This document shows, in pieces, positions 16,660 to 20,846 of a DNA stretch of 20,846 bases (positions are counted from its first letter, which is position 1; every line of letters starts with the position of its first letter). Under the pieces are notes generated by a model. That model ran no database searches. It had not been told where the DNA came from and saw nothing but the letters and a program-made list of their open reading frames with translations. The position numbers and the translations under genes are program-made. The DNA lies in contig KN882640.1 of the NCBI GenBank assembly GCA_000934455.1, positions 110,113-130,958 on the forward strand, read 5' to 3'. This stretch comes from Apostichopus parvimensis (taxonomy: Eukaryota; Echinodermata; Holothuroidea; Aspidochirotida; Stichopodidae).

Positions 16660-17544
16660 TTGGGTTCAGTTTGAGGTCAAGTCCAATATTATCTAGAGCA
16701 AATGAAGCTGAGAGGAGACTTGTTTATCAAGCCGTTATGATCGTTTGATTTTAGCCACCTTTTGCAGTTCATTTATGCCCTCATGTCCAGTAGAATCAAT
16801 TTTTAGCCCTTAATTAAGACTTTGCAGTAACAGCAAAATTTTGAATTGGTGTAATATATTTTAACTCATCTTGTTTAAAAATTTAAAAATATCTATTATC
16901 GATTTTTAGTCCTTCTTCGATGACATACCCAAGCAAACAAAATTTTACTGTGCAAACTCACACTAACAATCACCGATGCCACAATCTGTGCGCTTCAGTG
17001 CGGAAAGCTTGATTGCTCGGCGTGCACTTTCATTTAAAACTAAGTACTTACTTTTAGGTTAATAGTTGCCATGGATCTCCGTAGATCAGATTTATATTTT
17101 ATTACAGGTCATTCAGTTTTTCATAGATCAGAAATATTCAGTGCTCACATGAAGCAGCGAATGGTATTCTATTAATAACCAACTTTTAAATAAATTATTT
17201 TTCTCATACCTTATGTTATTTTCAATATTTTGGTGTCATTTGTCTAATATTGCTGTTTTCTCTATTGTTCATTTTCAAGTCAGGATCCTTTACTATTTCC
17301 ATCATCAACTACTCAGTCCACAATATACAAGACTACAAATATACCACTGACTATTCCAAATTAAAGCTTAGTATTAATTAAATATTAAATAATTATATAT
17401 TAGTCATGGAAGCTGTAACCATCCACACACTATATGTCACATATATAGGCCAATCAAAGTGACTAGTGTTGTAAGGTTATTTTGGAAGTCAAAATCCTCT
17501 CTGCCACTTCTAAAATAGATGGTTGGCATATGCACCTGAACCTA
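16660..17544. other. Highly conserved non-coding P/M spacer, P side (unit C)
   Basis: Counterpart of 4621-5549 with few differences, including a small deletion near 17008. No coding frame is supported. AATAAA at 17189-17194 is conserved. Confidence 0.5.
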
Positions 17545-17865
17545 TATAGGCTACCATTCCCTATGCAATCGACAAATTTTCGAACATTTTTAACTCATTT
17601 TGACTCATAATGTTTTAATGACCATTCATTATCAGGGTCATTTTCAAAATTCATGTCGATGATTGTGTACCGCATAGTCAATAGTTCACAGTAACTCCAC
17701 AAGGCCGGTTGCACTTGCGGAAATGAACCGTCCCTGTGAGAGGCGATTTCTAAGCATTAAAGGGGAAGACTGTAAACAGGGTTGTGTTGACAGTTAGTTG
17801 GGTATACATTAACATCTGTAAAATTTTTGAATCTATTGATGACAATATAACCACTGAGTATTTCC
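17545..17865 (-). repeat. Spacer element X (unit C copy)
   Basis: Nearly the same as 5550-5870. The - strand frame of unit A that ends FPFNA is shifted by an inserted base in CAGTTAGTTGGGTATAC (about 17790-17806). That argues against this frame being a used gene. Confidence 0.5.
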
Positions 17866-18001
17866 ATCTTCTTCAAACATAATGACTGACACTTTTGAAC
17901 TTGAGTGGTTAATTTTGTTTGTTTGATTGTCTTCTCCATTATGAGTACTCAATTTCATATAAGGAACAAACCCTGGCAAAGAGCCAATGCTTTTGAAGGT
18001 G
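17833..18001 (-). other. Possible 3' exon or relic downstream of M3 (unit C)
   Basis: Counterpart of 5838-6006. The same acceptor-like CTTACCTCCTGTAG precedes an open frame of equal length ending in TAG, with FEED and YCHQ kept. Frame and length are conserved, but replacements outnumber silent changes, so it could be unconstrained DNA. Confidence 0.22.
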
Positions 18002-18522
18002 CTACAGGAGGTAAGTTGTAAAAGTACTCCTACAAGCAGTGCCAATAGTATTTGTCACATGATCTGTTGAGGTGGTCAACAGTGGAGCACAATTTCTTGG
18101 GATGCACTTTAACAGCTAACTTTGTGCAAAAGATACTCAACACTTAAGAATTCAAATTGTGGAGATTGCTTCGTCTATCATGTGTCACTAGCATGGAAGG
18201 TTGGTTTGGGAATAGTGAAAAATGAACCATGGCCAGATGGGTCGTAGATGGAATAACTACATAATTGTTGGAGGTAAAGAATATTCAAAGTGGAAATAAA
18301 CATGTTTTGCTCCTTCTGAGTTATTAAATCAATTTATTTTGACTTTGAACCAAGTGCAATTAGTGAATGTAACATTGGATCAAACTTTTCAGAAGTAAAA
18401 TTAAATTAAACCTGTTGTACTTCCACTCTATTAATTCTCTACTTTTTATATCAAAGCAAACATGTATCAAGTTCTTTGTGTCCTACTACCTGTTGCAAGA
18501 TTCTAGGGTTGAGCCAGAGGTG
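18002..18522. other. M3 3' flank with candidate poly(A) signal
   Basis: Non-coding. The complement of AATAAA is at 18333-18338, about 185 bases past the M3 stop. The ancestral end of the M tail is visible out of frame just before 18523. Confidence 0.5.
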
Positions 18523-19719
18523 TCAATTCAACATGGGTGGCAACATCTTCCTGATCTCCTGGGGATGTGAGATCACCAAAACGGTGTGAACATATGTTCT
18601 TGGAACTACATCAGGACTTCTATTCTTAGGAGTATAAACAGCCAGCCATTTGTCATACCTTTTGTGAATTCTTCTTTGTTTACAGTAAAGCCATACCCAG
18701 TAAAGAGTTGCACATATCAAAGCTGTTACCACAATACCAGTTAATATGAAGACTATATACAATGGATCTGTAAAGGAGACAGGGGTTGTTCCATTTTCAT
18801 TGTCTTCCCCAGATGAATCACTAGAAGTAGTGTAGGCAATTTCAGAGTGACTTTCTTTATTCGTTGATAGGGTTGACACTTCTAGCGATGGTTCAGAAGT
18901 TATTGATGAATTCATTTTGCAAAACAAACTCCCTCTTCCTCTGAAATTCTCAGGCTCTTGGGACACTGGACAAACAGTGGACACATTAAGCAATTCAAAT
19001 GGATGGTTGCCATTATCAACACATTGAATAATGAATTCATAATATTCACAGATATGTTCCAAGTTTGAAGGATAATAATAATTACAAGGGCTACAGACTT
19101 GACTACTGTTGCCTGACCTGTAGATTGTCTTACTCTCTGAAAGGCTGTAGCTTGTATTTCCAAACTCACTTCCTTCACTATAGTTTGAGTTAATTGATGA
19201 AAGGTGAAGCCATTTAAAGTCACCAAAGTTCTGAACATATCCTAGAGGATTATCTGACAATTCCATTATCTGAAGATCCAATAAAACATCACTTAGTAAT
19301 TCAAAACTTCGAATATTTAAGATCCGATTATGATTTAATAACAAAACCTTTAATCCTTGATGTTTCAGTTGTTTTAGAGCACTTTTCCCCAGCAGTTTTA
19401 TATTATTGTGAGATAAGTCCATCCATTCTACCTTTAATGAGGTACCTAACTGTGGTACATCTTCTAACAAATTTGAAGAGAGATTTAACAACATCAATGA
19501 GCAATTGCCTTCCACAGAAATGTTTGTAAGCATTAGTTTACTACAATCCAGATATTTTCCATTCGGTGAAGTTTCAAGTTGACACTCTGAACAATGTTGT
19601 TCCCAGTTACACGAATCAGCCAATATTGTAGAAACAGTTCCATTAATATCAGAAGCATCAACCAGCAAAAATGCTGGTAGAAGAAAAGTAAAATACATTA
19701 GCAGCGCAGAAGTTATCAT
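18523..19719 (-). CDS. M3: LRR type I membrane protein with a frameshifted tail end
   Basis: Predicted surface protein of 398 residues; the start ATG is complementary to 19717-19719. Signal peptide (1-22), five-Cys cap, about four LRRs, CSPC cluster, Ser/Thr stalk, membrane helix and RYDKWLAVYTPKNR match M1. A one-base deletion near 18589 (GTGAACATATG against GTGAAACGTATG in M1) shifts the frame after PRTYV. The acidic TPLAQP end is replaced by a tail ending MLPPMLN. In the ectodomain, the cysteine of SECGN in M1 and M2 is Phe (SEFGN). In the signal peptide, Tyr21 is Asp. Otherwise fully open. Relationship to the other genes suggests a surface recognition role, by inference. Confidence 0.85.
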   Translation of the reverse strand: MITSALLMYFTFLLPAFLLVDASDINGTVSTILADSCNWEQHCSECQLETSPNGKYLDCSKLMLTNISVEGNCSLMLLNLSSNLLEDVPQLGTSLKVEWMDLSHNNIKLLGKSALKQLKHQGLKVLLLNHNRILNIRSFELLSDVLLDLQIMELSDNPLGYVQNFGDFKWLHLSSINSNYSEGSEFGNTSYSLSESKTIYRSGNSSQVCSPCNYYYPSNLEHICEYYEFIIQCVDNGNHPFELLNVSTVCPVSQEPENFRGRGSLFCKMNSSITSEPSLEVSTLSTNKESHSEIAYTTSSDSSGEDNENGTTPVSFTDPLYIVFILTGIVVTALICATLYWVWLYCKQRRIHKRYDKWLAVYTPKNRSPDVVPRTYVHTVLVISHPQEIRKMLPPMLN

Positions 19720-19849
19720 CTTGCTCAATACATCAAGGCTCAAAAAGTCTAAAGAGTTAAAATAAGGATATATATATGACTTTCCAATTTCAACTTTACC
19801 TTACAGTTTACTGATCTCTTGTGACTATGCCACACATAATCATTTCACC

Positions 19850-19984
19850 TTTATAATGTTGGTTTACCTGGAACAGCTATGTCAAAACAGCAATTCACAT
19901 TGCCTTTGTCTGTATTTGGTCTTTTATTCCCTTTTCTTTCGCTTTGTATCAGTCAAAGAGGAAAGGGAAAGTTGAAGTGAAAGT
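19850..19984 (-). promoter_or_regulatory. M3 promoter: TATA box and IRF-like elements
   Basis: TATAAA on the - strand (complement 19850-19855) with GAAAGGGAAAG (19961-19971) and AGTGAAAGT (19976-19984) upstream. I see no difference from the M2 promoter, so the two genes are expected to share any regulation. Confidence 0.42.
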
Positions 19985-20009
19985 CACAGATTAAGCGATT
20001 TAACTTGAA

Positions 20010-20846
20010 ATCGTGTTTAGAAGTTTTCACAGCTTGACCTCTAGTGTGACCAGTGATACCACCCAAAAACAATAGCAACCCAGAACTCAGTATTATGCCT
20101 CTACATACAAAGTCCATCCGATATCCAGAAAATTAAGTTATCATGTTTACGAGCCAAAGTGTCACATACAAACACACACACACACAGCATCGTGACCGCA
20201 ATGATTCTTTTTGCTTTCAGCAAAAGAATAAAAAATATCATCATTAATGTTGTGTTTATATGAAGCATGAAAACTCTGTGGTAGGCATGATTACAGCTGA
20301 AACATTATAAGATTTGTATTGAGGTTTGATGGATGCCGACTTCATCGTAACAGGGTATTTCGAAATACACTTTGAATAATCGAAGTAACGAATAACGGGA
20401 ACGAAGTATTCTCTTTCAGCAAAAGTATAAAAAATATACTCATTAATGTTGTGTATATATGAAGAAGAATGATTCTTTGCAAATATGAACAATGTCTCAG
20501 AATGTTTTAATTTAACACACAAAATGTGAATTTCTTTGTCAAAATTATACAATAATCTCTTTCTTTATTCAAAAATGATGCTGTGAGATGATAATAGCTA
20601 CTTTGGTTTAGTTTTACACTGAATATCCTAGTAAATAATATGAAATATGATGCATTCAAATTATATAATTCTGTAACCTCTCCCCCACCCACTCTCTCCC
20701 CCCCACACACGTAGCTTCACCCTCAATCCAGGTCTGCCCACTCATTTATAATCTCTTCTAGAATGAAAGTCACAAATATGGGGGATCAAAACTGTCATTA
20801 TGCCTTATGCCTAATATTTCTTTTGTTTGACAGAAAAATATTCAGT
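20010..20846. repeat. Start of segmental unit D, cut by the window end
   Basis: Repeats 14025 onward at an offset of 5,985, then about 6,030 after the block of about 46 bp that unit C lacks. It includes the interspersed repeat tail and the P 5' flank. By alignment the next P gene should begin about 600 bases beyond the window end. The - strand frames at 20256-20552 and 20507-20710 are the broken pieces of the 14271-14681 frame and are not genes. Confidence 0.8.

Larger units (their letters stand above)
14025..20009. repeat. Segmental duplication unit C (genes P2 and M3), 5,985 bp
   Basis: The unit runs from ATCGTGTTTAGAAG at 14025 to the base before the same word at 20010. It contains P2 and M3 in the same convergent layout as unit A. 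The flanks on both sides (13741-14550 and 19726-20535) read as identical, without indels, at an offset of exactly 5,985. Confidence 0.85.

Overview
The window looks like nuclear DNA of an invertebrate animal, probably marine. It is AT-rich and gene-poor, with minisatellite DNA, a tRNA-derived SINE, a MITE-like hairpin element and degenerate interspersed repeats. A sea cucumber, sea urchin or other invertebrate deuterostome is my best guess from the style of the repeats, but this is an impression and not a proof. There is no sign of bacterial gene organisation.

The main content is a tandem array of five single-exon genes for type I membrane proteins. Each has a signal peptide, a cysteine-rich cap, about four leucine-rich repeats (LRRs), a C-terminal cysteine cluster, a Ser/Thr-rich stalk, one membrane helix and a short tail that begins with a conserved RYDKWL motif. 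There are two related subfamilies. 'P' genes lie on the + strand (3457-4509 and 15424-16428). 'M' genes lie on the - strand (6509-7726, 12628-13734 and 18523-19719). A complete repeat unit holds one P and one M gene with facing 3' ends.

Layout: 1-1238 is flank with a mini-MITE and a degenerate repeat array. 1239-8024 is unit A (P1 and M1). 8025-12008 is non-unit DNA with a 46-bp minisatellite, a tRNA relic, a coding-like fragment, and two inverted diverged copies of the unit's spacer, one split by a SINE. 12009-14024 is partial unit B (M2 only). 14025-20009 is unit C (P2 and M3). 20010-20846 is the start of unit D, which runs off the end. The C/D period is 5,985 bp, with no difference that I can see over about 800 bp.

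Domain layout and family shape suggest cell-surface recognition, perhaps innate immunity. None of the genes has a TIR domain. The M promoters carry IRF/ISRE-like GAAA repeats upstream of a TATA box. The ectodomains are kept open, while the cytoplasmic tails are changed repeatedly by frameshift, in-frame deletion and a new stop codon. P1 alone keeps two YxxL motifs; in P2 a one-base change turns the first of these tyrosines into a stop.
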